Translations under genes and position numbers: made by a program | Shown: piece by piece, positions 56,110-64,000 of the stretch | Layout of the letters: each line of letters starts with the position of its first letter | Position numbering within the stretch: the first letter of the stretch is position 1 | DNA from: Rhodoferax saidenbachensis | GTDB lineage: Bacteria > Pseudomonadota > Gammaproteobacteria > Burkholderiales > Burkholderiaceae_C | NCBI RefSeq assembly: GCF_001955715.1 | Contig: NZ_CP019239.1 | Location: 1,426,001-1,490,000 of the forward strand | DNA length: 64,000 bases | Reading direction: 5' to 3' | The notes under the pieces: generated by a model | Seen by the model: the letters and a program-made list of their open reading frames with translations, nothing else | What the model was told of the DNA's origin: nothing | Database searches by the model: none

Positions 56110-56952
56110 CTAGAGTTTCGCGAAAATTTTGGCTTCTTCGAACAGGGGCGTCAAATCGCCCATGGCAGCAATCACCTGGTCCAGCGTGCCACCCAGTCGC
56201 TTCTGCACAGACGCAGGAAACTCGTCAATGCAGGGGTTGCCGCCAAAGCCGAACTCCAGTTTCTTGCTGATTTGGTTGGCCCCAAAAACACAGGCAATCA
56301 TGTCGGTGTCCTTGAAGTCGGCAATGTGCTGGTGCCGGATGGTTTCAATCAAGCGGGGAGCAAAACGCCATTTCTCAACCAGCATGGCACCGACAACCAC
56401 GTGGTCTGCACCAATCGTCTGCTGCAATGCCATATGCAGGGATGTCCCGGTGTTTTTGCTGATCAGCAAGGCGGCCTTGAACTCCTCCGGCATGAACTGG
56501 GCAAACACCACTTTGCCGAAGTCATGCAGCAGACCGGCAATGAAGCAATCCATAGGGTCTGCATCGTCTACCTTGCTTGCCAATTGCTTGGCCAGTGCTG
56601 CCGTGGCCAGTGAATGCAGCAAGTACTGCTGTACATCAAACTCAGCCGCATTGTCCTTGGGCAGCATGCCGATGGCTGCAATGCTCAGGGCCAGATTCTT
56701 GATGGTGTTGAACCCCAGGTACACCACGGAATGGCCAATGGACGTGATTTGTTTGGGCAGACTGTAGTACGCCGAATTGACGACCTTGAGTATCTTGACC
56801 GTGACCACCGGGTCCTTGTCAATCACGTCCACCAGATCCTTGGGGGTGCTGTTGACATCGCGGGTGAGTTCCAGAATTCGCTGCACGCTTTTGGGAAAGG
56901 CGGGCATGCCCTCAACGGCAGCGGCGAGTTTTTGAGAAATTTCTGGGCTCAT
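56110..56952 (-). CDS. HDOD domain protein
   Basis: A 280-residue protein made of a single HDOD domain (about residues 15-215; PAFPKSVQRILELT, DPVVTVKILKVVNSAYYSLPKQITSIGHSVVYLG, AGLLHDFGKVVFAQF). HDOD proteins are catalytically altered HD-domain relatives that act in signalling, often in chemotaxis or c-di-GMP pathways. Here HDFGK is kept but the whole metal site cannot be confirmed by eye. First gene of a three-gene operon. Confidence 0.9.
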   Translation of the reverse strand: MSPEISQKLAAAVEGMPAFPKSVQRILELTRDVNSTPKDLVDVIDKDPVVTVKILKVVNSAYYSLPKQITSIGHSVVYLGFNTIKNLALSIAAIGMLPKDNAAEFDVQQYLLHSLATAALAKQLASKVDDADPMDCFIAGLLHDFGKVVFAQFMPEEFKAALLISKNTGTSLHMALQQTIGADHVVVGAMLVEKWRFAPRLIETIRHQHIADFKDTDMIACVFGANQISKKLEFGFGGNPCIDEFPASVQKRLGGTLDQVIAAMGDLTPLFEEAKIFAKL

Positions 56953-57014
56953 ACGCTTTGGGGACTACGGTAGTTGCATTGTGTCAGTACATGGCGCGTC
57001 GGAGAAGCTCTTTT

Positions 57015-58268
57015 TCAGGTCGCAAATCGTGCCGGGTTCAGGCGCGTGAGATCAATATCCGGTTGCTTGCGCTGTATCACGTCGGCGAGGACTCTGGCGG
57101 ATCCGCAAGACATTCCCCAGCCGTTCGCGCCATGTCCCACATTCAGCCAGATTCCGGGAATCTGCGAAGCACCAATGAGAGGGAGTCCGTCCGTTGCAAG
57201 CGTTCTGGTGCCTTTCCAGACCTGGGTTCCCGAGGGATAACGCGCCGCACCGGGAAAGTACTGCTGCAGGGCGCGGTACAGGCTTTCCACTGTCTTGGTA
57301 TTTTTGCTTCCCGCGTTGTCGCCCATCTCGGCGCCTCCGGACACGCGGATGCGGTTTCCCAATCGGGAGATGGAAATGCGCTTCTGCAGGTCCAGTACGG
57401 CGCTTCGCGGGGCGTTCAGTGGCTCACCGATAGCTGCGCTGATGGTGTATCCATAGGCGGAAATCAGGGGGAGTTTGACGCCTATTGGTGAGAGCAGTTT
57501 GTGCGAGAGTTGCCCGGCACACACCACGATACCGTCAAATGCCTGTGCCGCCACGCCGTCACGGGTACGTAGCGCGATATGCAGCGTCGCATCGATGGCT
57601 GTGACCTCGGTGTCGAAATGAAATTTCACGCCCAACTTCGTTGCTTCTGCCTTGAGGAGTAACGCAAATTGGCGGCAATTGCCGACTTCATCGTTTGGAA
57701 AATAAACCGCGGAATCGATGGGGGCTGATGCGCTGAGCGCAGGTTCGATTTTCCGGGCTTCTTCCGCGCTGAGGTCCTTGGCTGCTACGCCGGTTTCTTT
57801 GAGGTGCGTGAGCAGAGGTTGGATGGACTTGCGGTCGGCTTCCGAGTGGATCAACACCAGCTGGCCATCGCTGCGTTCGTATTCCAGCGAAGCACCCGCC
57901 GAAATTTCATGAATGCGCGCCTGGCTGTAGGTGATCAGGTTTTGCGTGCTTGCGAAGTTGGCCAAAAAGTCATCGTTCTTCAGCGAACGATTCCATTTCC
58001 ATCGCCATTTGAGATCGCGGATGGTCGGCATGCCACGTATGTCCAGCCGACTTTGCCGCCTGAGTATCTGCATCATGGAAGTGGAGGGCCAAGCCGGGCT
58101 GGACAGCGGTATCAATTGGCTCGGCGCAATCAGCCCTGCATTGGCGAAACTGGCTTCTTCGGCCGCCATGGTGTTTTGCTCAAAAACACTGACCTCATGT
58201 CCGTCGTTTGCCAGCTCGTAAGCGGTAGTGATGCCGACAATCCCGGCACCTATGACAGCAATTTTCAT
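57015..58268 (-). CDS. dadA: D-amino acid dehydrogenase, small subunit type
   Basis: A 417-residue FAD oxidoreductase of the DadA family that deaminates D-amino acids (classically D-alanine) to 2-oxo acids, with electrons to the quinone pool. The Rossmann motif VIGAGIVGITTAYELANDGHEVSVFE opens the chain, ANAGLIAPSQLIPLSSP follows, and the C-terminal GTRTLATDGLPLIG and NVGHGANGWGMSCGSARVLAD close the FAD site. No alanine racemase gene adjoins. Divergent from rpsB, with 222 bp between. Confidence 0.88.
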   Translation of the reverse strand: MKIAVIGAGIVGITTAYELANDGHEVSVFEQNTMAAEEASFANAGLIAPSQLIPLSSPAWPSTSMMQILRRQSRLDIRGMPTIRDLKWRWKWNRSLKNDDFLANFASTQNLITYSQARIHEISAGASLEYERSDGQLVLIHSEADRKSIQPLLTHLKETGVAAKDLSAEEARKIEPALSASAPIDSAVYFPNDEVGNCRQFALLLKAEATKLGVKFHFDTEVTAIDATLHIALRTRDGVAAQAFDGIVVCAGQLSHKLLSPIGVKLPLISAYGYTISAAIGEPLNAPRSAVLDLQKRISISRLGNRIRVSGGAEMGDNAGSKNTKTVESLYRALQQYFPGAARYPSGTQVWKGTRTLATDGLPLIGASQIPGIWLNVGHGANGWGMSCGSARVLADVIQRKQPDIDLTRLNPARFAT

Positions 58269-58341
58269 GAAAATCTTGTGCCGTCGCTGAAAGTTAGCTT
58301 CCCGGGCCGGGCCGGGGAAGCGCAGAAATCACTCGCCATGC

Positions 58342-58347
58342 TATAAT
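58342..58347 (+). promoter_or_regulatory. Likely -10 box of the rpsB promoter
   Basis: TATAAT about 144 bp before the rpsB start, leaving a long 5-prime leader (58355-58490). The leader holds AGGAAATTCTAACTTCCTG, an inverted repeat, and could be the target of S2 autoregulation as in other bacteria. No strong -35 found. Confidence 0.5.
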
Positions 58348-58490
58348 CTTTGGGTTTTGCTGACGGTGCATCCGGCTGCAATTCAAATCGCAAACCAGTC
58401 CCGCCAAGGTGTTGTCCGATCAGGAAATTCTAACTTCCTGCCCGGCAATGTACGGACTGGATTTAAGACCTAACCTTACTGGAGTAATTC

Positions 58491-59243
58491 ATGGCTGTAA
58501 CAATGCGCGAAATGCTGGAAGCCGGCGTCCATTTCGGACACCAAACCCGCTTCTGGAACCCCAAGATGGCTCCGTTCATCTTTGGCCATCGCAACAAAAT
58601 TCACATCATCAACCTGGAAAAATCCCTGCCGATGTTCCAGGACGCGGCCAAGTTTGTCCGTCAGCTGTCCGCCAAGCGCGGCACCATCCTGATGGTGGGT
58701 ACCAAGCGCCAAGCGCGCGAAACCGTGGCTGCCGAAGCGCAACGCGCTGGTGTTCCCTTCGTTGACCAACGCTGGTTGGGCGGCATGTTGACCAATTTCA
58801 AGACGGTCAAGACATCCATCAAGCGTTTGAAGGATATGAAGGTTCAGCAAGAAGCTGGCCTGGACGCCATGAGCAAGAAAGAACAGCTGATGTTCGCTCG
58901 CGAACTGGAAAAGCTGGAAAAAGACATCGGCGGTATCCAGGATATGGCTACTTTGCCTGACGCGATTTTCGTGATCGACGTGGGCTACCACAAGATCGCC
59001 ATTGCCGAAGCCAAGAAGCTGGGCATTCCTCTGATCGGCGTGGTGGACTCCAACCACTCCCCCGAAGGTATCGATTACGTGATCCCTGGCAACGATGACT
59101 CCTCCAAGGCTGTCACTTTGTATGCCCGCGGCATTGCGGACGCCATTCTCGAAGGCCGTGCAAACGCCGTTGACGATGTGGTCAAGGCGGTTGCCGCTGA
59201 GAGCAACGATGAGTTTGTCGAGGTGAGCGAAGCTTCTGCCTGA
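58491..59243 (+). CDS. rpsB: Small ribosomal subunit protein S2
   Basis: A 250-residue ribosomal protein S2. [19 protein letters not shown] at the start, RAMGTVLVVGTKRQA-like [29 protein letters not shown] and a [33 protein letters not shown] segment are family-diagnostic. First gene of the rpsB-tsf-pyrH-frr-uppS-cdsA-dxr cluster. A hairpin with a long T-run after it separates it from tsf. Confidence 0.98.
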   Translation: MAVTMREMLEAGVHFGHQTRFWNPKMAPFIFGHRNKIHIINLEKSLPMFQDAAKFVRQLSAKRGTILMVGTKRQARETVAAEAQRAGVPFVDQRWLGGMLTNFKTVKTSIKRLKDMKVQQEAGLDAMSKKEQLMFARELEKLEKDIGGIQDMATLPDAIFVIDVGYHKIAIAEAKKLGIPLIGVVDSNHSPEGIDYVIPGNDDSSKAVTLYARGIADAILEGRANAVDDVVKAVAAESNDEFVEVSEASA

Positions 59244-59257
59244 AGTTTGCTGCACCC

Positions 59258-59288
59258 GAAAAAGGGGGCTTCGTTGCCCCTTTTTTTT
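59258..59288 (+). terminator. Terminator or attenuator between rpsB and tsf
   Basis: AAAGGGG-N8-CCCC followed by a run of T. It probably lets only part of the transcripts continue into tsf, balancing S2 and EF-Ts levels. Confidence 0.7.
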
Positions 59289-59329
59289 AGCCCTTATTTA
59301 AACTGTTGAACTGATTTCGGAGAATACAA

Positions 59330-60259
59330 ATGACTGCAATTACCGCAAGCATGGTGGCTGAACTGCGTGGCAAGACCGATGCCCCCATGATGGAATGCAA
59401 GAAGGCGCTGACAGAAGCGACTGGCGATATGGCCAAAGCTGAAGAGTTGCTCCGCGTCAAGCTGGGCAGCAAGGCCGGCAAGGCCGCAGCCCGTGTGACC
59501 GCGGAAGGCGTTATCACCACTGCCTTTGAAGGCAATGCTGGTGCAGTGCTGGAAACCAATTGCGAAACAGATTTCGTGACCAAGAACGACAGTTTCATGG
59601 CTTTGGCCAATGCTGCCGCCGCACTGGTTGCCAAGCACAATCCGGCCGATGTGGCTGCCCTGAGCGTTCTGGCCTACGAGCAAGACGGCTTTGGCCCGAC
59701 ACTGGAAGACGTGCGCAAGGGTCTGATCGGCAAGATCGGCGAGAACATGACATTCCGCCGCTTCAAGCGTTACGCTGGTACTAACAAGCTGGCGTCTTAC
59801 CTGCACGGGACCCGCATCGGTGTTGTTGTTGAATTCACCGGTGATGAAGTCGCTGCCAAAGACGTGGCAATGCACGTGGCCGCGATGAAACCCGTATCGC
59901 TGACCAGTGCTGAGGTGCCAGCCGAACTGATCGAGCGTGAGCGTTCGGTTGCGACCGCTAAGGCTGCTGAAGATGCTGCCGTGGCCACCGCTGCAGGCAA
60001 ACCCGTGCAATCTGCAGAAATCGTTGCCAAGCGCATCGAAGGCGGCGTTCAGAAGTACCTGAAAGAAGTCTCCTTGGTCGACCAGGTCTTCGTCAAGGCC
60101 GCTGATGGCAAACAAACCGTTGGCGCGATGCTGAAGGAGAAGGCCACTGACTTGAAGAGTTTCACGCTGTACGTGGTGGGTGAAGGCATTGAGAAGAAGG
60201 TTGACGACTTTGCAGCTGAAGTGGCTGCGCAGATTGCAGCTGCCAAGCAAACGGCCTGA
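59330..60259 (+). CDS. tsf: Elongation factor Ts
   Basis: A 309-residue nucleotide exchange factor for EF-Tu. N-terminal UBA-like helix ([31 protein letters not shown]), then core subdomains with [27 protein letters not shown] and the coiled-coil and C-terminal parts. Normal length. The RBS is GGAG before the ATG. Confidence 0.98.
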   Translation: MTAITASMVAELRGKTDAPMMECKKALTEATGDMAKAEELLRVKLGSKAGKAAARVTAEGVITTAFEGNAGAVLETNCETDFVTKNDSFMALANAAAALVAKHNPADVAALSVLAYEQDGFGPTLEDVRKGLIGKIGENMTFRRFKRYAGTNKLASYLHGTRIGVVVEFTGDEVAAKDVAMHVAAMKPVSLTSAEVPAELIERERSVATAKAAEDAAVATAAGKPVQSAEIVAKRIEGGVQKYLKEVSLVDQVFVKAADGKQTVGAMLKEKATDLKSFTLYVVGEGIEKKVDDFAAEVAAQIAAAKQTA

Positions 60260-60309
60260 TTTCCAGCTTGCGCACCAGTCCACTAATCCATCACCCTCAG
60301 GAGCCCTCC

Positions 60310-61032
60310 ATGCACAATGAAAAGCCCGCATACAAGCGAATTTTGCTGAAATTGTCTGGTGAGGCCCTGATGGGGGACGATCAATTTGGCATCAACCGCG
60401 ACACCATCGTGCGGATGGTGGACGAAATCGCTGAAGTCACGCGCTTGGGCGTTGAGGTCGCCGTGGTCATCGGCGGCGGAAATATCTTCCGTGGTGTGGC
60501 GGGCGGTTCGGTCGGCATGGACCGCGCCACCGCCGATTACATGGGTATGCTGGCTACGGTGATGAACGCGTTGGCGTTGGGTGACACCATGAACAAGGCC
60601 GGATTGACGGCACGTGTCATGTCGGCCATTGGAATTGAGCAGGTCGTGGAGCCTTATGTGCGTCCCAAGGCCTTGCAGTATCTGGAAGAGGGCAAGGTTG
60701 TCATCTTTGCTGCGGGTACCGGTAACCCATTTTTCACAACTGACACGGCTGCAGCTTTGCGTGGTGCAGAAATCGGTGCGGAAATTGTGCTCAAGGCGAC
60801 CAAGGTGGATGGCGTGTACTCTGCTGATCCCAAGAAGGATCCAAGTGCGACACGCTACTCCAAGATTACTTTTGATGCCGCCATGAACCAGAATCTGGGC
60901 ATCATGGATGCTGCAGCATTCGCCTTGTGCCGCGACCAGAAGTTGCCCATCAAGGTATTTTCCATCTTCAAGCATGGCGCGCTCAAGCGTGTGGTCATGG
61001 GTGAAGACGAAGGTACGTTGGTACACGTTTAA
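60310..61032 (+). CDS. pyrH: UMP kinase
   Basis: A 240-residue hexameric amino-acid-kinase-fold enzyme that makes [22 protein letters not shown] (residues 9-27), [24 protein letters not shown] and [17 protein letters not shown] are signature segments. Start at 60310 ([10 protein letters not shown]); an in-frame start 14 codons earlier gives a poor N-terminus. Confidence 0.97.
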   Translation: MHNEKPAYKRILLKLSGEALMGDDQFGINRDTIVRMVDEIAEVTRLGVEVAVVIGGGNIFRGVAGGSVGMDRATADYMGMLATVMNALALGDTMNKAGLTARVMSAIGIEQVVEPYVRPKALQYLEEGKVVIFAAGTGNPFFTTDTAAALRGAEIGAEIVLKATKVDGVYSADPKKDPSATRYSKITFDAAMNQNLGIMDAAAFALCRDQKLPIKVFSIFKHGALKRVVMGEDEGTLVHV

Positions 61033-61082
61033 TGGGCAATTCGGCGAAGGCATGCCGACTTTGATCATGCGAGGAGGAAATC

Positions 61083-61643
61083 ATGGCAATTGATGAAATC
61101 AAGACAAATCTTCAGAGCAAGATGGACCAGTCCATCGCTGCATTCCAGAACAATCTGACCAAAATCCGCACGGGCCGCGCCAATCCGGCTTTGCTGGATT
61201 CCATCCAGGTGGACTATTACGGCTCCATGTTGCCCATCAGCCAGGTGGCCAATCTCTCCCTGTTGGATTCCAGAACCATCAGCATCCAGCCCTGGGAAAA
61301 AGGCATGGGTGCAAAAATTGAAAAGGCCATTCGCGAGAGCGATCTGGGCTTAAATCCGGCCAGCATGGGTGACCTCATCCGCGTCCCTATGCCCATCATG
61401 ACCGAAGAGCGTCGTCGTGAATTGACCAAGGTGGTGCGCGGAGAGGGCGAGAATGCCAAAGTGGCCATTCGCAATTTGCGCCGCGATGCCAATGAGGCCG
61501 TGAAAAAGCTGGTGAAAGACAAGTTGGCGTCTGAAGATGAGCAGAAACGCTCGGAAGCCGATATCCAGAAGGTTACCGACAAACATATCGGTGACGTGGA
61601 TCGCCTGGTTGCCGCCAAAGAACAGGACATCATGGCGGTATAG
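61083..61643 (+). CDS. frr: Ribosome recycling factor
   Basis: A 186-residue protein that splits the post-termination ribosome with [53 protein letters not shown] and [21 protein letters not shown] [20 protein letters not shown] are present. Two-domain length is standard. A GAGGAGG RBS lies 6 bp before the ATG. Confidence 0.98.
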   Translation: MAIDEIKTNLQSKMDQSIAAFQNNLTKIRTGRANPALLDSIQVDYYGSMLPISQVANLSLLDSRTISIQPWEKGMGAKIEKAIRESDLGLNPASMGDLIRVPMPIMTEERRRELTKVVRGEGENAKVAIRNLRRDANEAVKKLVKDKLASEDEQKRSEADIQKVTDKHIGDVDRLVAAKEQDIMAV

Positions 61644-61648
61644 CCGTT

Positions 61649-62374
61649 ATGTCAGTCTCTATCGCTGTACCGCGCCACATCGCCATCGTGATGGATGGCA
61701 ATGGACGTTGGGCATCGAAGCGATTTCTCCCCCGTATAGCCGGCCACAAGCAAGGTGTTGATGCACTGAAGCGGATGGTGCGCGCCTGTGCGCAGCGCCA
61801 TATTGAGGTGCTGACCGTATTTGCCTTCTCTTCGGAAAACTGGAATCGCCCTGCTGATGAAGTTTCGGGTTTGATGGAGCTGTTGGCATTGGCCTTATCG
61901 CGTGAAGTGTCGCAACTGAAGCGGGATGGTGTGCAACTGCATTTTGTCGGCTCGCGTGAAGGATTGTCCGAGCGTGTTCGCAAAGGATTCGAAGAAGCGG
62001 AAGCCACAACCTCGGCGAATACGCGACTGGTGCTCAACGTATGTTTCAATTACGGCGGGCGCTGGGACATCGCAGACGCTGCGCAGCGGCTGGCCGCCTT
62101 GGGTGAGCGAATCTCCGAAGAGAGCCTGTCTCGGGCGATGGCCATGGCCCACTGCTCGGACCCCGATTTGGTGATCCGTACCGGTGGCGAAATGCGCATC
62201 AGCAACTTCCTGCTTTGGCAGTTAGCCTATTCCGAGCTCTACTTCAGTGAGTTGCTATGGCCTGACTTTGATGAGGCTGCGCTGGACGCAGCCCTCGCGG
62301 CGTATGCTTCACGGGAGCGCCGCTTTGGCAAAACGTCGGACCAGTTGGCTGACGGTTCGAGCGTTTCTGTCTAA
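61649..62374 (+). CDS. uppS: Undecaprenyl pyrophosphate synthase
   Basis: A 241-residue cis-prenyltransferase that builds the C55 lipid carrier for cell wall synthesis. HIAIVMDGNGRWA (catalytic Asp), GHKQGVDALKRMV, FAFSSENWNRP and TGGEMRISNFLLWQLAYSELYFSELLWPDF are the family motifs. Five bases separate it from frr. Confidence 0.97.
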   Translation: MSVSIAVPRHIAIVMDGNGRWASKRFLPRIAGHKQGVDALKRMVRACAQRHIEVLTVFAFSSENWNRPADEVSGLMELLALALSREVSQLKRDGVQLHFVGSREGLSERVRKGFEEAEATTSANTRLVLNVCFNYGGRWDIADAAQRLAALGERISEESLSRAMAMAHCSDPDLVIRTGGEMRISNFLLWQLAYSELYFSELLWPDFDEAALDAALAAYASRERRFGKTSDQLADGSSVSV

Positions 62375-62389
62375 CCCTGGGTTTTCGAT

Positions 62390-63235
62390 ATGTTGAAGCA
62401 AAGAGTGATTACCGCGCTTGTGCTGCTGGGCATCCTTTTGCCAGCTGTCTTTTACCCACAGCCCGCCGCATTTGCGGTTGTGGCGCTGGTGTTGATTGCG
62501 GCTGGCGCATGGGAGTGGGCGCGCCTAAATCAGTATGGGGCTACTGTGGCCGTATCTATCGGCGTGTTGTGTGCCGCGATGTGTGCAGCCTCCTGGTACG
62601 GTGGTGTGTTGTACATGCAACTGAAACTGGTTTGGATAATTGCTGGCAGTGCATGGGTTTTGCTGGGGGCCTGGCTGTTGCGAGGCGGCAGCGGTACATG
62701 GCTTCGTGTGCCACGGGCGGTACGCCTCGTCGGTGGTGTTGTTGCATTGTGGGTTGCATGGCTCGCGGTCATCCAGGCGCGGATGGTGGGAATCAATTTT
62801 TTGTTCTCTGTCCTCGTGCTTGTCTGGATTGCAGATATTTTTGCCTACTTCGCTGGTCGGGCCATGGGCGGCCGGTTTTTCGTCAATAAGCTAGCGCCTT
62901 CCATTAGTCCCGGGAAAACCTGGGAGGGTGTATGCGGCGGCATGGTCGGTGTTGTGGTCTGTGCCTTTGTCTGGCGCGGATTGGAGGGCGCAGATATGGC
63001 GGGGCAAATCAGTTTGTATGGACGGCTGAGTTTGGTGTCCACGGTTTTTATGGTCTTGGCGGTGCTATTCCTAGCATCGATGAGTGTTGTCGGGGACTTG
63101 GTGGAATCACTCTTTAAGCGCAGCGCGGGCGTTAAAGACAGCAGCAATTTGCTGCCTGGGCACGGCGGAGTGCTCGATCGTGTGGATGCCTTGCTCCCGA
63201 TCCTGCCACTTTCCATGATGTTGGCGACCTTATGA
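62390..63235 (+). CDS. cdsA: Phosphatidate cytidylyltransferase
   Basis: A 281-residue integral membrane enzyme that makes CDP-diacylglycerol. About eight helices are followed by the signature S-x27-GDLVESLFKR-type segment SMSVVGDLVESLFKRSAGVKDSSNLLPGHGGVLDRVDAL, the CTP transferase motif. Its stop overlaps the dxr start by 4 bp (ATGA). Confidence 0.95.
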   Translation: MLKQRVITALVLLGILLPAVFYPQPAAFAVVALVLIAAGAWEWARLNQYGATVAVSIGVLCAAMCAASWYGGVLYMQLKLVWIIAGSAWVLLGAWLLRGGSGTWLRVPRAVRLVGGVVALWVAWLAVIQARMVGINFLFSVLVLVWIADIFAYFAGRAMGGRFFVNKLAPSISPGKTWEGVCGGMVGVVVCAFVWRGLEGADMAGQISLYGRLSLVSTVFMVLAVLFLASMSVVGDLVESLFKRSAGVKDSSNLLPGHGGVLDRVDALLPILPLSMMLATL

Positions 63236-64000
63236 AGGGTGCCAAAAGCCGCGTAGTCGTACTCGGATCAACAGGATCCATTGGCGTCAACACGCTCAAT
63301 GTGATTGACCTGCATCCGGAGATGTTTGAGGTTTTTGCGTTGACCGCCGCGACCAGCGTGGATGCCATGACGGCGCAGTGCGTCAAGTATCGACCGCGTT
63401 TCGCGGTCATGGCCAGTGAGGCGCATGGATTGCAGTTGGAGTCCGCTTGTCGCAGCCTTGGGCTTGCTACCAACGTGTTATGGGGAGCAAGCAACATCGC
63501 CATGGTGGCAGCGCATGAGTTGACCGACGTGGTGATGGCCGCGATTGTGGGTGCGGCTGGCCTGGAGTCCTGTCTTGCAGCCGCACACGCGGGGAAACGG
63601 CTGCTATTGGCCAACAAAGAGGCGCTGGTCGTTGGCGGACAGTTGTTTATGGATGCTGTCACCAAAGGAGGCGCGACCTTGTTGCCTATTGACAGCGAAC
63701 ATTCCGCTATTTTTCAGTCCTTGCCGGAAGATGCAGGTACCTGGGACGCGCGCGTTGACAAGATCATCCTGACCGCCTCGGGCGGGCCTTTTCGCACCCG
63801 TGCCCCGTCGACATTAAAAGATGTGACACCACAGGAAGCCTGCGCGCACCCCAACTGGGTGATGGGGCGAAAAATTTCTGTGGACTCTGCCACCATGATG
63901 AACAAGGCCTTGGAGGTCATTGAGGCTCGGTTTCTTTTTGGCTTGCATCCCGAAAAAATCCAGGTTCTGATCCACCCGCAGAGTGTGATTCACTCCATGG
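63232..64000 (+). CDS. dxr: 1-deoxy-D-xylulose 5-phosphate reductoisomerase, N-terminal part (cut by the window end)
   Basis: About 256 residues are visible. VVLGSTGSIGVNTLNVIDLHPE at residues 8-29 is the NADPH-binding motif, then LLLANKEALVVGG, PIDSEHSAIFQSL and ASGGPFRTR (metal and substrate site), with HPNWVMGRKISVDSATMMNKALEVIEARFLFG following. It catalyses the first committed step of the MEP isoprenoid pathway. The ATG at 63232 overlaps the cdsA stop. The C-terminal third is beyond the window. Confidence 0.97.
   Translation, partial: MKGAKSRVVVLGSTGSIGVNTLNVIDLHPEMFEVFALTAATSVDAMTAQCVKYRPRFAVMASEAHGLQLESACRSLGLATNVLWGASNIAMVAAHELTDVVMAAIVGAAGLESCLAAAHAGKRLLLANKEALVVGGQLFMDAVTKGGATLLPIDSEHSAIFQSLPEDAGTWDARVDKIILTASGGPFRTRAPSTLKDVTPQEACAHPNWVMGRKISVDSATMMNKALEVIEARFLFGLHPEKIQVLIHPQSVIHSM

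Overview
The window looks like a chromosomal segment of a betaproteobacterium of the order Burkholderiales, most likely family Comamonadaceae and close to Rhodoferax. This is inferred from the proteins, from the order rpsB-tsf-pyrH-frr-uppS-cdsA-dxr, from the tandem glycine riboswitch ahead of gcvT, from polyhydroxyalkanoate genes (phaZ, phaR), and from abundant short dispersed repeats. I could run no database search. Coding density is high and most of the window is housekeeping or ordinary metabolic content. There is no CRISPR array, prophage, plasmid gene or full insertion sequence.

Layout. 1-8 kb: partial MFS transporter, FAD-linked oxidase, small membrane proteins (DUF2069, YihY, DUF962), alpha/beta hydrolase, O-acetylhomoserine sulfhydrylase, CBS protein and intracellular PHB depolymerase. 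8-18 kb: GST, cupin, a 278-bp MITE-like palindromic element, a D-threonine-aldolase-type enzyme, aroC, two transporters, a class III cyclase divergent from aroQ, and an alpha/beta hydrolase, MBL-fold and nitroreductase group. 18-27 kb: sensing, with two tandem near-identical periplasmic Cache proteins, a chemoreceptor, a LysR/dioxygenase divergent pair, a solute-binding-like protein, an orphan FliD-like protein and a GGDEF diguanylate cyclase. 27-35.5 kb: glycine, serine and threonine catabolism (sdaA, threonine aldolase, gcvP, gcvH, gcvT) behind a tandem glycine riboswitch, interrupted by an AT-richer exported protein. 35.5-40.4 kb: AraC regulator, a decayed fragment of an AraC paralogue, a second chemoreceptor with a tiny downstream gene, and plsC. 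40.5-49 kb: a complete amino-acid ABC importer, an AsmA-like protein with ETF-ubiquinone oxidoreductase, two SDRs, an EamA transporter and tRNA-Val. 49-58 kb: phaR, rimO, tRNA-Leu, rnr, nnrD, MBL-fold protein, HDOD protein and dadA. 58.4-64 kb: the rpsB-to-dxr translation, UMP kinase, isoprenoid and phospholipid cluster, cut by the window end.

How parts work together. Glycine sensed by the riboswitch should switch on the glycine cleavage system. Threonine aldolase would supply glycine and L-serine dehydratase would drain serine to pyruvate. DadA, the D-threonine-aldolase-like enzyme and the ABC importer fit an amino-acid-consuming lifestyle. ETF-QO and the HSD17B10-like SDR, which sits behind a LiuR-like palindrome, point to branched-chain or fatty acyl-CoA oxidation. 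phaZ and phaR handle carbon storage.

Most notable observation. A dispersed element of constant architecture occurs about ten times: a 5-bp inverted repeat around a 7-nt spacer (GCTAT-N7-ATAGC), then TGCTTGCGC, 11 variable nt, GGGCT and roughly GGCCATTTT. Several copies lie inside protein-coding genes. In the neighbouring genes gcvP and gcvT it is read in the same frame and gives nearly the same peptide (GATxxxAAxAxSxGA). In two unrelated membrane transporters it is read in reverse and gives a hydrophobic AAxxxIA peptide inside transmembrane helices. This resembles the behaviour of protein-invading palindromic elements such as those of Rickettsia.
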